Positions 1-10,155 of a DNA stretch of 64,000 nt are shown here, piece after piece. Below the pieces are notes generated by a model that was not told where the DNA came from, searched no databases, and was given only the letters and a program-made list of their open reading frames with translations. The position numbers were made by a program, and so were the translations under genes. The stretch lies in the NCBI RefSeq assembly GCF_029945705.1, contig NZ_JAQSDC010000043.1, forward strand, positions 1-64,000. Reading direction: 5' to 3'. Position 1 is the stretch's first letter. Every line of letters starts with the position of its first letter. Origin of the DNA: Methylotenera sp. (GTDB lineage: Bacteria; Pseudomonadota; Gammaproteobacteria; Burkholderiales; Methylophilaceae).

Positions 1-220
1 TAGCCACACATAGTCTCAGTTTGCAAAATTATGGTGGATTTTTAGAGATGCCCAATAATGATTCCAACCCATTTCAACACTTTTTTCATATTTCTCCCTT
101 TTTAAATTGTTTACTAAATTCGCTATTAGCCTAGCTAGTTATGCCAAATATCATGTACTACCTAATTTTCATTAGAGATAGTTAATATTTTTTGTATTCA
201 AACGTGAAGTGCAGTTTAAA

Positions 221-232
221 GGTACATGTACC
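221..232. promoter_or_regulatory. Perfect 12-bp palindrome GGTACATGTACC upstream of XRE regulator (candidate operator)
   Basis: Exact palindrome ending 36 bp before the ATG at 269. Confidence 0.35.
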
Positions 233-268
233 GTGGCTTACTGTGCATCATAGCTGAATAATCAGGGC

Positions 269-511
269 ATGCCAAACCTTTCTAAAAACCGACAAGATCC
301 TGCGCTTCTGGCGCTTGGACTAGCAATTAGAGAAATTAGACAGTCGAGAAATATTTCTCAGGAAAAACTGGCACTTTTGGCAGAAGTGGACCGAAGTTAT
401 GTAGGGAGAGTTGAGAGGGGTGACAATAACGTTGCGATTCTCACCTTGTTGAAGCTGGCTTCTGCTTTGGATGTAAATTTAGAAAAGCTTATGCAGAGAG
501 CAAGCCTCTAA
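269..511 (+). CDS. XRE-family helix-turn-helix transcriptional regulator
   Basis: 80 aa; HTH_3-like IREIRQSRNISQEKLALLAEVDRSYVGRVERGDNNVAILTLLKLASAL. Confidence 0.85.
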   Translation: MPNLSKNRQDPALLALGLAIREIRQSRNISQEKLALLAEVDRSYVGRVERGDNNVAILTLLKLASALDVNLEKLMQRASL

Positions 512-894
512 TGGCTTAATATTAGCTTCTAACTTTTAATTTGTAGTTCATTGCGTATTTTAGTATATGAGCTACCTAGCAATCACTTGTAAAAGTCCGC
601 TCAATAATTTGCAAATTAGTCACTCATAATTTAATCATTTGTGAGAATAAAAGTAGTAAACTCAGCATTGGTAGACGATCAATGTCACAAGCAACTAATT
701 TCGACTAAGCGACTGATTATGTAATATTAGATGCTTACATCAAATGACCAAGACAATAACTAATTGCTTTATGATTGATGCCACTATAAGCAGTCCATTA
801 ATAATCAGCATTAGTCAAATCTACAGATCGACGAGGTTACTCCTCACGCTCTTTAGTTGTATGTTGTGAAAGTTGCTGGATGAGAGAAAGTTTT

Positions 895-1060
895 GAAACA
901 GACAATAACAGCAGATATTCTTAATCGTTTTTTGCTATTAATGACTGCGCTTTCGAATGGCAGTTAAAGTGCCAGTGAAATAAAAAACGTATAAAAATAT
1001 GTATAAAAAAACTATTCGATTTCATGGATGCAAGTGCTGGCAATGGGTTGGTGGCGATGT
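895..1060. repeat. Diverged direct repeat, copy 1 (copy 2 at 5221-5385)
   Basis: Shared blocks CAATAACAGCAGAT, TTTTTTGCTAT, CGCTTTCGA, TTCGATTT.ATG.(A)TGCAAGTG.TGG in the same order as copy 2. Confidence 0.6.
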
Positions 1061-1639
1061 TTGGGTCTCTCCGTCGCACCAGTAGTTAGTTTCAAGTAGT
1101 ATTAAATAACCTCAAATCCTCACTAATTCAATCTTCTAGTATCAAAAGTACTATCCGAAAGTTGGTAAGTCATTTTGTTCAATCTCCTTACAAAACATAT
1201 CTAAATTTTTTTTAAAATTTCACACGTTAAACCTTAAGTTTGACTTGTCAGAGGCGCTGATAATTTAGGCAGCTTGCCTAAAGAAAAAGAATGTGTCTTG
1301 TGAGATGGCAAGAGCTTATTTTGCTTATGTATTCGAACTTCAGCGAATACTTGCATTTGCATAATTAGGGTCATGATAAGCCAAAGAAAATTCAATTAGC
1401 CAAGTATCCTGATTTAACCATGGCGCTAGCTTGCAATATTACAATGCGAATGGGTTTGATGGTGGATAACAACAAAGCTCCATTATTTATTTGCTAGTTT
1501 TGACCTGTCTGCCGAATCAATCTTTTATACTTAGGCATACTCCTGCGCCATATTAAGTAGTTATATATCATCCACGAATGACATAAATAAGCTGTTTAAT
1601 TTTAGTGAATTTGAGCTAAAGTCATAAATTTTTCCAAGA

Positions 1640-1670
1640 AAAAATAAAGGCGATGTAAAAATCGCCTTTA
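1640..1670 (-). terminator. Rho-independent terminator of azurin gene
   Basis: AAAGGCGAT/ATCGCCTTT hairpin followed by T-rich tract on the minus strand. Confidence 0.75.
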
Positions 1671-1696
1671 AATTAATATAATAAAGCTAGCTTTAA

Positions 1697-2155
1697 TTAT
1701 ATTAGTTTAAAAACTCCCTTCATCACTGATGCATGTCCAGGAAAGCTACAATAAAATGAATAACCATCACTCGCTTTAACATTGGATAATTTAATTTTTA
1801 CAGAAGTTGTTTCTCCCCCTCCAATGACGCTAGTATGACCAATCACGCGCTCGTCATTTTGCTTCACGTAGTTATTCGCTAAACCAGCTGTGCTCCCATC
1901 TGCAAGTACCGATTGCATATCTGTAGTTTTCGATATGACAATGTTGTGCCCCATGACAGCTTTTGCCATGGTGCCCGTGTTTTTAAGGTTTAATGTGATT
2001 TCTTTGCAAGTTTTTGGCACTGCGATTTCTTTAACATTAAACGCCATTGCAGGGGTTGCTTCAACATTTACATCGCAAGTGCCAGCAAATGCTACATTAG
2101 CAAATAGACTACTAGTAATGCCCAAAAGTACAATACTGCTTTTAATATTTAACAT
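1697..2155 (-). CDS. azu: Azurin (type I blue copper protein)
   Basis: Signal peptide, N-terminal CDVNVEATPAMAFN, C-terminal copper-site motif YSFYCSFPGHASVMKG. Confidence 0.93.
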   Translation of the reverse strand: MLNIKSSIVLLGITSSLFANVAFAGTCDVNVEATPAMAFNVKEIAVPKTCKEITLNLKNTGTMAKAVMGHNIVISKTTDMQSVLADGSTAGLANNYVKQNDERVIGHTSVIGGGETTSVKIKLSNVKASDGYSFYCSFPGHASVMKGVFKLI

Positions 2156-2307
2156 TTTAAATTTACCTTTATTAATTGAAAAACTACCTTCTTAATGACC
2201 GCTGAATTTATCAAAAGTGCAATTAATTTCAAATTATTTTTTAGCATTAATTAATTAAAAGATGTGCGTGAACTTCTATTAAAATATGTCATCATATCAG
2301 CACGAAA

Positions 2308-2321
2308 ATGATAAAGATCAA
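2308..2321. promoter_or_regulatory. Candidate FNR/ANR box ATGATAAAGATCAA
   Basis: 9/10 match to TTGAT-N4-ATCAA, 43 bp upstream of the cydA ATG in the azurin-cydA divergent region. Confidence 0.5.
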
Positions 2322-2364
2322 TGACTATTTGGGTCATTTAATGTGCTAATAGAAGCGGATTGAT

Positions 2365-3795
2365 ATGTTAACAGCTCAAGAAACAATTTTAGGGTTCAAT
2401 GCACTGGACTTTGCTAGAGTTCAATTCGCATTCACCATTTCCTTTCATATAGTTTTTCCTGCACTCACTATTGGTTTAGCCAGCTATTTGGCTGTTCTTG
2501 AGGGCTTCTGGCTCAAAACAGGTAAGCAGGTTTACAAGGATTTATATCATTATTGGCTAAAAATATTTGGTGTCATTTTTGGTATGGGGGTGGTGTCAGG
2601 TTTGGTAATGTCTTACCAGTTTGGTACTAACTGGGGTAGTTTTTCTGAATTTGCAGGCGGTGTAACAGGGCCGCTACTTGCATATGAAGTGCTCACGGCA
2701 TTTTTTATGGAAGCAGGCTTTTTAGGCGTGATGATGTTCGGTTGGAACCGAGTCGGGCGTGGCTTACATTTTTTTGCCACACTGATGGTAACTGTAGGCA
2801 CTCTTATTTCCATGACTTGGATTATCGCATCTAATAGCTGGATGCAAACTCCTCAAGGCTTTTCTATTGTCAATAATATTGTGATACCAACCGATTGGTG
2901 GGCTATTGTTTTTAATCCCTCTTTTCCCTACCGATTAGTTCACATGGCAATGGCAGCCTTCTTAGCTACGTCACTTTTTGTTGGTGCTTCAGCGGCATGG
3001 CAAATATTGCGTAAACAAGATACGGACGCAGGCCGAGTAATGTTATCAATGAGTATGTGGATGTTGATGTTTGTAGCGCCGCTGCAAATTTTGGCAGGGG
3101 ACATGCACGGTCTAAACACGCTAGAATATCAGCCTGCTAAAATTGCTGCCATGGAAGGGCATTGGGAAAAGTTATCTGAAGCTAAAACTGATAAAGGCAT
3201 GCCGCTAGTGCTATTTGCTATACCTAGCCAAACACAAGAAAAAAATCTTTTTTCAATCGAAATACCACATGTTTCAAGTTTAATATTAACGCACAGCCTG
3301 AATGGCCAAATTAAGGGACTAAAAGATTTTGCGGTTGAAGACCGACCTAACGTGAATGTTTTATTTTGGTCGTTCCGTATTATGGTTGCCTTGGGTTCAG
3401 CGATGCTATTGGCAGGGCTAGCAAGTGCATACCTTCGCTATAAAAAACAACTATACACATCGAAAATCTTTCTATGGGCCATTACTTTAATGGGCCCAAC
3501 AGGTTTAATTGCTATTTTGGCTGGCTGGATTACAACAGAGGCTGGACGTCAACCATGGGTGGTTTACGGGGTTATGCGCACAAAAGATGCTGTTTCACTT
3601 CATGATGTCAGCACTCTTGCGCTATCCCTTGCACTTTTTGTTTTTGTCTATATTTTTGTTTTTGGCATTGGTGTTGCTTATGTATTGCGACTGATTCGTA
3701 AACCGCCAGTTACCCATGAGGGCGACGAACCTATCGGGCACGATAATATCAGGTTGCCAGTAGCGATTGCCTCAGAGTTTGGCGGGAGAAGTTAA
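2365..3795 (+). CDS. cydA: Cytochrome bd-type (cyanide-insensitive-like) ubiquinol oxidase subunit I
   Basis: 476 aa; FARVQFAFTISFHIVFPALTIGLA, GWITTEAGRQPW; short Q-loop. Confidence 0.93.
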   Translation: MLTAQETILGFNALDFARVQFAFTISFHIVFPALTIGLASYLAVLEGFWLKTGKQVYKDLYHYWLKIFGVIFGMGVVSGLVMSYQFGTNWGSFSEFAGGVTGPLLAYEVLTAFFMEAGFLGVMMFGWNRVGRGLHFFATLMVTVGTLISMTWIIASNSWMQTPQGFSIVNNIVIPTDWWAIVFNPSFPYRLVHMAMAAFLATSLFVGASAAWQILRKQDTDAGRVMLSMSMWMLMFVAPLQILAGDMHGLNTLEYQPAKIAAMEGHWEKLSEAKTDKGMPLVLFAIPSQTQEKNLFSIEIPHVSSLILTHSLNGQIKGLKDFAVEDRPNVNVLFWSFRIMVALGSAMLLAGLASAYLRYKKQLYTSKIFLWAITLMGPTGLIAILAGWITTEAGRQPWVVYGVMRTKDAVSLHDVSTLALSLALFVFVYIFVFGIGVAYVLRLIRKPPVTHEGDEPIGHDNIRLPVAIASEFGGRS

Positions 3796-4802
3796 TGTCT
3801 ATCGATATTACAATAGTATGGGCAGCTATCATCTTTTTTGGTGTGATGATGTATGTGGTGATGGATGGCTTTGATTTAGGTATTGGCATGCTCTATCTAT
3901 TTGTGCCCAAGCGTGAAGATCGTGATGTCATGATGAATACCGTAGCGCCAGTCTGGGATGGCAACGAGACTTGGTTGGTGCTTGGTGGTGCAGGTTTATT
4001 TGCCGCTTTTCCACGTGCATATGCGGTACTTTTAAGCGCCTTGTATTTGCCGTTAATTTTAATGCTTTTAGGTTTAATCTTTCGAGGAGTTGCTTTTGAG
4101 TTTAGATTTAAAGCCCCAGATGTTGAGCGGCACATTTGGGATAAAGCTTTCTTTGGAGGTTCATTTGTTGCAGCCTTCTTTCAAGGTGTCACATTAGGCA
4201 CCTATATTAATGGCATTAAACTAACAAATGGCGAATACACCGCAGGTGCTTTCGCATGGGTAGCACCATTCCCGTTATTTGCAGGATTGGGGGTAGTGAT
4301 TGCATATAGCCTGCTTGGTTGCTGCTGGCTGATATGGAAAACTGATGAATCCTTGCAATCACGCATGCGTGAACTAGCAAAAAAACTATCGTGGTTAATT
4401 TTATTTAATATCAGCGTAATTAGTATTTGGACGCCACTTTCTAATCAAGAGATTGCTCACAGGTGGTTTACAATGCCTAACATTCTATGGTTATCTCCTA
4501 TGCCCATTTTGGTGGCATTAACCATGTGGAAGCTAAGCAGAGCCATTGAGCATAAGCATGAGTTATCACCATTTATTTACTCACTTTGTATTATATTTTT
4601 AGGTTACATAGGTTTGGGGATTAGTGTGTGGCCTAATATTATTCCGCCAGATATCAGTATTTGGCAAGCAGCGGCGCCTATTGAAAGTCAACGTTTTGCC
4701 TTGGTCGGTACGGTGATTATTATTCCTATTATTCTTATATATACTGCCTGGTCTTATTATGTATTTAGAGGCAAAGTGCGCGCAGAAGATGGGTATCATT
4801 AA
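3795..4802 (+). CDS. cydB: Cytochrome bd-type ubiquinol oxidase subunit II
   Basis: 335 aa; VMDGFDLGIGMLYLF, PVWDGNETWLVLGG. Confidence 0.93.
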   Translation: MSIDITIVWAAIIFFGVMMYVVMDGFDLGIGMLYLFVPKREDRDVMMNTVAPVWDGNETWLVLGGAGLFAAFPRAYAVLLSALYLPLILMLLGLIFRGVAFEFRFKAPDVERHIWDKAFFGGSFVAAFFQGVTLGTYINGIKLTNGEYTAGAFAWVAPFPLFAGLGVVIAYSLLGCCWLIWKTDESLQSRMRELAKKLSWLILFNISVISIWTPLSNQEIAHRWFTMPNILWLSPMPILVALTMWKLSRAIEHKHELSPFIYSLCIIFLGYIGLGISVWPNIIPPDISIWQAAAPIESQRFALVGTVIIIPIILIYTAWSYYVFRGKVRAEDGYH

Positions 4803-4942
4803 TGGGAACTTCCAATCTAGAAAACAAGTGTTGGCTTAAAAGGCTGGGCTGGTTTGTGTTTATATGGGCTGCCAGTGTAATGGCATTAGCGTTAGTTGCT
4901 TATTTTCTCAAGCAGTTATTTCGGCTGCTTGGACTAGCTTAA
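4802..4942 (+). CDS. DUF2474-like small membrane protein (putative bd-oxidase accessory subunit)
   Basis: 46-aa ORF not in the supplied track: MGTSNLENKCWLKRLGWFVFIWAASVMALALVAYFLKQLFRLLGLA; ATG overlaps the cydB stop; W.(K/R)RLGWF..IW..SV pattern. Confidence 0.8.
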   Translation: MGTSNLENKCWLKRLGWFVFIWAASVMALALVAYFLKQLFRLLGLA

Positions 4943-5220
4943 GTTTAAAGGGCATGGTTAAGTGCTGGCTTAAATCGTTGGTTGGAGTGGTAGAAAATAT
5001 TGAACGTAATAAGCTGGACATGCCTAGTGCCTATTAAGTTAACGTCTCGGTTCGTTTTTTACTAAAGAGGTTAACTTCAAGCGTTCATTTCAGCTTAAAG
5101 TATTTACTTAAATACTGTAATTACTATTAGGTTTGATTGATTGAAAGTGCTAAGCGATAAGCAACTTATCCCTAAACTATCATTATGATTGCTTGCGCCA
5201 TGTATGTGAGCAAGGATAAA

Positions 5221-5385
5221 GTGTTTAAACAAGCAATAACAGCAGATGTTTTAGTCGTTTTTTTGCTATAATAAAAACGCTTTCGATTGCTGGTTGAAGT
5301 GCTAGTAAAATAACAACATATAAAAAATCTAAAAAACGTTTTCGATTTTATGATTGCAAGTGTTGGTGATTAATTGGCGGTATTT
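5221..5385. repeat. Diverged direct repeat, copy 2
   Basis: See copy 1 at 895-1060. Confidence 0.6.
5264..5272 (+). promoter_or_regulatory. Extended -10 element TGCTATAAT (candidate promoter upstream of nuo operon)
   Basis: Exact TGnTATAAT; no convincing -35 hexamer. Confidence 0.4.
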
Positions 5386-5597
5386 TTTTGCGTTTTTTCG
5401 TTCTTAGTTTTAAGCAAATATAGAGCCGCAATGCCTAAATTGATGAGTTGAGTGCTAATTGCACTGGTGTTTGTAATTATGATGTCATGAATAGCATGTA
5501 AGTATGAGGTGCAACTTTCATTCGGGCGGGTGACATGTCCTGTCTGTTTCGTTTTTTTTGTAGTTTGGTTTTTAGAAATTGAGTTTGGGGCTGGTAA

Positions 5598-5954
5598 GTG
5601 TTAGAAAATTACTTTCCGATATTGATGTTTATTCTTGTGGGCTTGGCGGTTGGCGTTGGGCCACTGGTATTGGGTTTATTGGTTTCACCACATAAGCCGG
5701 ATGCTGCAAAAAACTCTCCTTACGAATGCGGATTTGAAGCGTTTGAAGATGCTCGTATGCGATTTGATGTTCGCTACTACCTTGTTGCTATCCTATTTAT
5801 TTTGTTTGATTTGGAAATTGCCTTTTTATTCCCTTGGGCGGTTGTATTGCAGGAAATAGGCTTATTTGGCTTTATTGCCATGATGATATTTTTGGGTGTG
5901 TTGGTAATCGGCTTTATTTACGAGTGGATGAAAGGTGCCTTGGAATGGGATTAA
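5598..5954 (+). CDS. nuoA: NADH-quinone oxidoreductase subunit A (GTG start)
   Basis: [42 protein letters not shown]. Confidence 0.96.
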   Translation: MLENYFPILMFILVGLAVGVGPLVLGLLVSPHKPDAAKNSPYECGFEAFEDARMRFDVRYYLVAILFILFDLEIAFLFPWAVVLQEIGLFGFIAMMIFLGVLVIGFIYEWMKGALEWD

Positions 5955-5979
5955 ACCTCAGAGCGGGACTGTGTAAGTC

Positions 5980-6456
5980 ATGAGTATTGAAGGTATTTTA
6001 GAAAAAGGTTTTGTCACAACTACGCTGGATACGGTGATTAATTACACACGTACTGGTTCAATGTGGCCAATGACCTTTGGTTTGGCGTGCTGTGCGGTAG
6101 AAATGATGCACGCAGGTGCTTCACGTTACGATTTAGACCGTTTTGGTATCGTTTTTCGCGGAAGCCCGCGTCAGTCAGATGTGATGATTGTGGCTGGTAC
6201 GCTTGTCAATAAAATGGCACCAGCGCTGCGTAAAGTGTATGACCAAATGGCTGAGCCGCGTTGGGTGATCTCAATGGGCTCGTGTGCCAACGGCGGCGGA
6301 TATTACCATTACTCTTATGCTGTGGTGCGCGGGTGCGACCGCATTGTACCTGTTGATGTTTACGTACCAGGTTGCCCGCCAACTGCTGAAGCATTGCTAT
6401 ACGGTATTATCCAGCTACAAAATAAAATCAAACGTACTAATACCATTGCGAGATAG
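5980..6456 (+). CDS. nuoB: NADH-quinone oxidoreductase subunit B
   Basis: [43 protein letters not shown]. Confidence 0.97.
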   Translation: MSIEGILEKGFVTTTLDTVINYTRTGSMWPMTFGLACCAVEMMHAGASRYDLDRFGIVFRGSPRQSDVMIVAGTLVNKMAPALRKVYDQMAEPRWVISMGSCANGGGYYHYSYAVVRGCDRIVPVDVYVPGCPPTAEALLYGIIQLQNKIKRTNTIAR

Positions 6457-6475
6457 TGCGAGCTAAAAGAAAAAT

Positions 6476-7072
6476 ATGTCAGCAAAATTAGATCAATTAT
6501 TAAGCGATTTGCAAGCTTCAATGGGCGAAAAAATCACTAAGCATGTTGTTGCGCTAGATGAAATCACGATTGAATGCAAAGCCCAGGATTATTTGGCGGT
6601 TTGCCAATTGTTACGTGATGAGGCGACCTTAAAGTTTGAGCAGTTAATCGATTTAAGTGGTGTGGATTATCAGGCTTATGGTGATGGTGCTTATGATGGC
6701 ATGCGCTATGCAGTAGTTTGTCATCTGCTTTCTGTATCACTCAATCATCGCGTGCGCTTGCGTGTGTTTGCCCAAGACGAAGATTTCCCTATTCTGCCGA
6801 CTTTGGTCGACGTGTGGTCGGTCGCTAATTGGTTTGAACGTGAAGCGTTTGATATGTTCGGTATCATGTTTGAAAATCATCCAGATTTACGCCGCCTGCT
6901 CACTGACTATGGTTTTGTTGGCCATCCATTCCGTAAAGATTTCCCTATGATTGGTAATGTTGAAATGCGTTACGACCCAGAGCAGCAGCGCGTGATCTAT
7001 CAACCTGTAACAATTGATGAGCGCAATAATGTGCCGCGTGTAATTCGTGATGAAGGAGCGCATCGTGGCTGA
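6476..7072 (+). CDS. nuoC: NADH-quinone oxidoreductase subunit C
   Basis: [38 protein letters not shown]. Confidence 0.96.
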   Translation: MSAKLDQLLSDLQASMGEKITKHVVALDEITIECKAQDYLAVCQLLRDEATLKFEQLIDLSGVDYQAYGDGAYDGMRYAVVCHLLSVSLNHRVRLRVFAQDEDFPILPTLVDVWSVANWFEREAFDMFGIMFENHPDLRRLLTDYGFVGHPFRKDFPMIGNVEMRYDPEQQRVIYQPVTIDERNNVPRVIRDEGAHRG

Positions 7073-8318
7073 GATTCGTAATTACACTATGAACTTTGGT
7101 CCGCAGCATCCAGCGGCGCACGGCGTTTTACGTTTGGTGTTGGAGTTGGATGGTGAAGTAATTCAGCGTGCAGATCCGCACATTGGTCTGCTGCATCGTG
7201 GTACTGAAAAATTAGCTGAAAACCGTACTTATTTACAATCAGTGCCTTACATGGACAGGCTTGACTATGTGTCGATGATGTCGAACGAGCATGCTTACGT
7301 GATGGCGATTGAAAAAATGATGGGTATTGACGTGCCTATCCGTGCGCAATATATACGTGTGATGTTTGATGAAATTACTCGTGTTCTCAATCACCTGTTA
7401 TGGCTTGGTGCGCATGCCTTAGACGTGGGCGCAATGACCGTGTTTTTGTACGCATTCCGAGAACGTGAAGATTTGTTTGACTGCTACGAAGCTGTTTCTG
7501 GCGCACGTATGCACGCTGCATACTATCGTCCAGGTGGTGTGTACCGTGATCTACCAACGCAAATGCCGCAATATGAAGTCTCACCTTTGCGTAATGCTAA
7601 AACTGTTAAAAGTCAAAATGAAAACCGTCAGGGTTCATTATTAGATTTTATTGACGACTTTGTCAGCCGCTTTCCTAAATATGTCGATGAATATGAAACT
7701 TTACTGACGGACAACCGTATTTGGAAGCAGCGTACCGTCGATGTTGGTATCGTTACCCCAGAGCGGGCTTTGCAATTAGGTATGACGGGCCCAATGTTGC
7801 GTGGCTCAGGCATTGCTTGGGATTTGCGTAAAACACAGCCTTATGAAGTGTACGCAAAGATGGATTTTGATATTCCTGTTGGCGTGAATGGTGATTGCTA
7901 CGATCGTTATTTGGTACGTATGGAAGAGTTTAGGCAATCAAACCGTATCATTAAACAATGCGTTGATTGGTTGCGTAAAAATCCAGGTCCAGTGATTTCT
8001 AGCGATAATAAAGTTGCACCGCCAGATCGTGAGGGTATGAAGACCAACATGGAAGATATGATTCACCATTTCAAATTGTTTACAGAGGGTTTTCACGTGC
8101 CAGCTGGCGAGGCTTATGCTGCCGTAGAGCATCCCAAAGGTGAGTTTGGTATTTACATGGTGTCTGATGGCGCTAATAAACCCTATCGCCTTAAAATACG
8201 TGCGCCCGGTTTTGCCCATTTAGCCGCTTTAGATGAGATGACGCGAGGCCACATGATTGCTGACTTGGTGGCGATTATTGGTACTCAAGATATTGTATTT
8301 GGCGAAATAGATAGATAA
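7065..8318 (+). CDS. nuoD: NADH-quinone oxidoreductase subunit D
   Basis: [23 protein letters not shown]; preferred GTG start 7065 ([16 protein letters not shown]) behind an AAGGAG site, rather than track start 7047. Confidence 0.95.
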   Translation: MAEIRNYTMNFGPQHPAAHGVLRLVLELDGEVIQRADPHIGLLHRGTEKLAENRTYLQSVPYMDRLDYVSMMSNEHAYVMAIEKMMGIDVPIRAQYIRVMFDEITRVLNHLLWLGAHALDVGAMTVFLYAFREREDLFDCYEAVSGARMHAAYYRPGGVYRDLPTQMPQYEVSPLRNAKTVKSQNENRQGSLLDFIDDFVSRFPKYVDEYETLLTDNRIWKQRTVDVGIVTPERALQLGMTGPMLRGSGIAWDLRKTQPYEVYAKMDFDIPVGVNGDCYDRYLVRMEEFRQSNRIIKQCVDWLRKNPGPVISSDNKVAPPDREGMKTNMEDMIHHFKLFTEGFHVPAGEAYAAVEHPKGEFGIYMVSDGANKPYRLKIRAPGFAHLAALDEMTRGHMIADLVAIIGTQDIVFGEIDR

Positions 8319-8338
8319 TTAGGTCTGATAGATAAAAA

Positions 8339-8812
8339 ATGTTAAGCCCACAAGCTATAGAAAAAATAGATTACGAACTGACCAAATATCCAGCTGACCA
8401 GCGTCAAGCGGCAGTGATGAGCGCCTTGCGTATTGTGCAAACAGAGCGTGGCTGGTTATCAAAAGAAAGTATTACTGAAATTGCGCAATACTTGCGCATG
8501 CCTGAAATTGCTGCAATGGAAGTGGCAAGTTTTTATAATATGTACGACTTGTCACCCGTCGGAAAATACAAAATCACCATCTGCACCAATATTTCATGCA
8601 TGTTGCGCGACAGTGATGTGATTGTTAATCATCTTAAAACTAAGTTAAGTGTTGGTTTTAATGAAGTGACACCCGATGGTAAATTTTGCCTAAAAGAGGG
8701 CGAGTGTATGGGCTGTTGTGGTGGCGCACCTTTAATGCACGTCAATAATACTGAAATGCATGAATTTTTAACGGTTGAAAAAGTAGATGCGATTCTTGAG
8801 GAGCTTAAATAA
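8339..8812 (+). CDS. nuoE: NADH-quinone oxidoreductase subunit E
   Basis: Thioredoxin-like 2Fe-2S subunit; [23 protein letters not shown]. Confidence 0.95.
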   Translation: MLSPQAIEKIDYELTKYPADQRQAAVMSALRIVQTERGWLSKESITEIAQYLRMPEIAAMEVASFYNMYDLSPVGKYKITICTNISCMLRDSDVIVNHLKTKLSVGFNEVTPDGKFCLKEGECMGCCGGAPLMHVNNTEMHEFLTVEKVDAILEELK

Positions 8813-10155
8813 TGGTGACTCGTAAATCAGCAGTTGATAAAACCTCGCTTCATAAACCAGTCGTGATGACTGATTTAAAGGGTCAAACCTTAGTGACGTT
8901 GCGTACGCTCACAGAAGATAATCCAGCATCCTTAGAAACCTATATCAAGCTTGGTGGTTACTCTGCGTTAAGACGTATCGTGACCGAGAAAACTAAAGCG
9001 ACCGATATTATCACCGAAGTAAAGACATCAGGTTTACGTGGTCGTGGTGGTGCGGGCTTCCCAACAGGGCTTAAGTGGAGCTTTATGCCACGCTACTTTG
9101 ATGGTGTGAAGTACTTGGTGTGTAACTCCGATGAGGGCGAGCCAGGCACATTTAAAGACCGCGATATTATTCGTTACAACCCACACCAATTAATTGAAGG
9201 TATGGCGATTGCCGCTTATACCTTAGGTGCGCGTGTAGGTTACAACTATATCCATGGTGAAATCTGGCAAGATTACGAGATATTCGAAGCCGCTTTGCAT
9301 GAAGCAGAAGCTGCTGGTTATTTAGGTGAAAATATTCTTGGTACCAACTTTAATTTTGATTTATACGCAGTACATGGCTACGGTGCCTATATCTGTGGTG
9401 AAGAAACTGCATTGATTGAATCAATTGAAGGTAAAAAAGGTCAGCCGCGTTTTAAGCCACCTTTCCCAGCAAGTTATGGTGTGTTTGGTAAGCCTACTAA
9501 TGTCAATAATACAGAAAGCTACAGCTCAATCCCTTGGATATTAGAGCATGGCGGACAAGCTTTTGCTGACTTGGGCGTGCCTAACTCAGGGGGTACTAAA
9601 TTATTCTCAGTGTCTGGGCATGTTGAAAAGCCAGGTAACTATGAAGTTAAAATGGGTACGCCATTTAGTGAGTTGTTAGAACTAGCGGGTGGTATTTGGA
9701 AAGGCCGTAAACTCAAAGCCGTGATTCCAGGTGGCCCATCAACGCCTGTGATGCCTGCAGAAGCCATTATGGCAGCAACGATGGATTATGAAGGCTTGAG
9801 TAAAGCGCGCTCTAGCTTAGGCGCTGGCTCAATGATTGTGATGGATGAAACTACTTGTATGGTGAAAGCCTTGCATCGTTTATCTTATTTCTTTTATGAA
9901 GAGAGTTGCGGTCAATGTACGCCATGCCGTGAAGGTACTGGTTGGGTTTATCGCGTGATAGACCGCATTGTTAACGGTAAAGGCAAAATGGAAGATTTAG
10001 ATTTGCTAACAGATGTAAGTAACAACATTGCAGGTCGTACTATCTGTGCGTTAGGTGAAGCTGCTGCAACGCCAGTGTTAAGCTTCATTAAACATTTTAG
10101 ACCAGAGTTTGAATACTATATTCAGCATGGTAAGAGTATGGTAGAAAGTCAATAA
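8812..10155 (+). CDS. nuoF: NADH-quinone oxidoreductase subunit F
   Basis: [29 protein letters not shown]. Confidence 0.97.
   Translation: MVTRKSAVDKTSLHKPVVMTDLKGQTLVTLRTLTEDNPASLETYIKLGGYSALRRIVTEKTKATDIITEVKTSGLRGRGGAGFPTGLKWSFMPRYFDGVKYLVCNSDEGEPGTFKDRDIIRYNPHQLIEGMAIAAYTLGARVGYNYIHGEIWQDYEIFEAALHEAEAAGYLGENILGTNFNFDLYAVHGYGAYICGEETALIESIEGKKGQPRFKPPFPASYGVFGKPTNVNNTESYSSIPWILEHGGQAFADLGVPNSGGTKLFSVSGHVEKPGNYEVKMGTPFSELLELAGGIWKGRKLKAVIPGGPSTPVMPAEAIMAATMDYEGLSKARSSLGAGSMIVMDETTCMVKALHRLSYFFYEESCGQCTPCREGTGWVYRVIDRIVNGKGKMEDLDLLTDVSNNIAGRTICALGEAAATPVLSFIKHFRPEFEYYIQHGKSMVESQ

Noticed and set aside
1890-2195. 101-aa + strand ORF
   Set aside because: Antisense to azurin, which has clear family motifs; no signature of its own.
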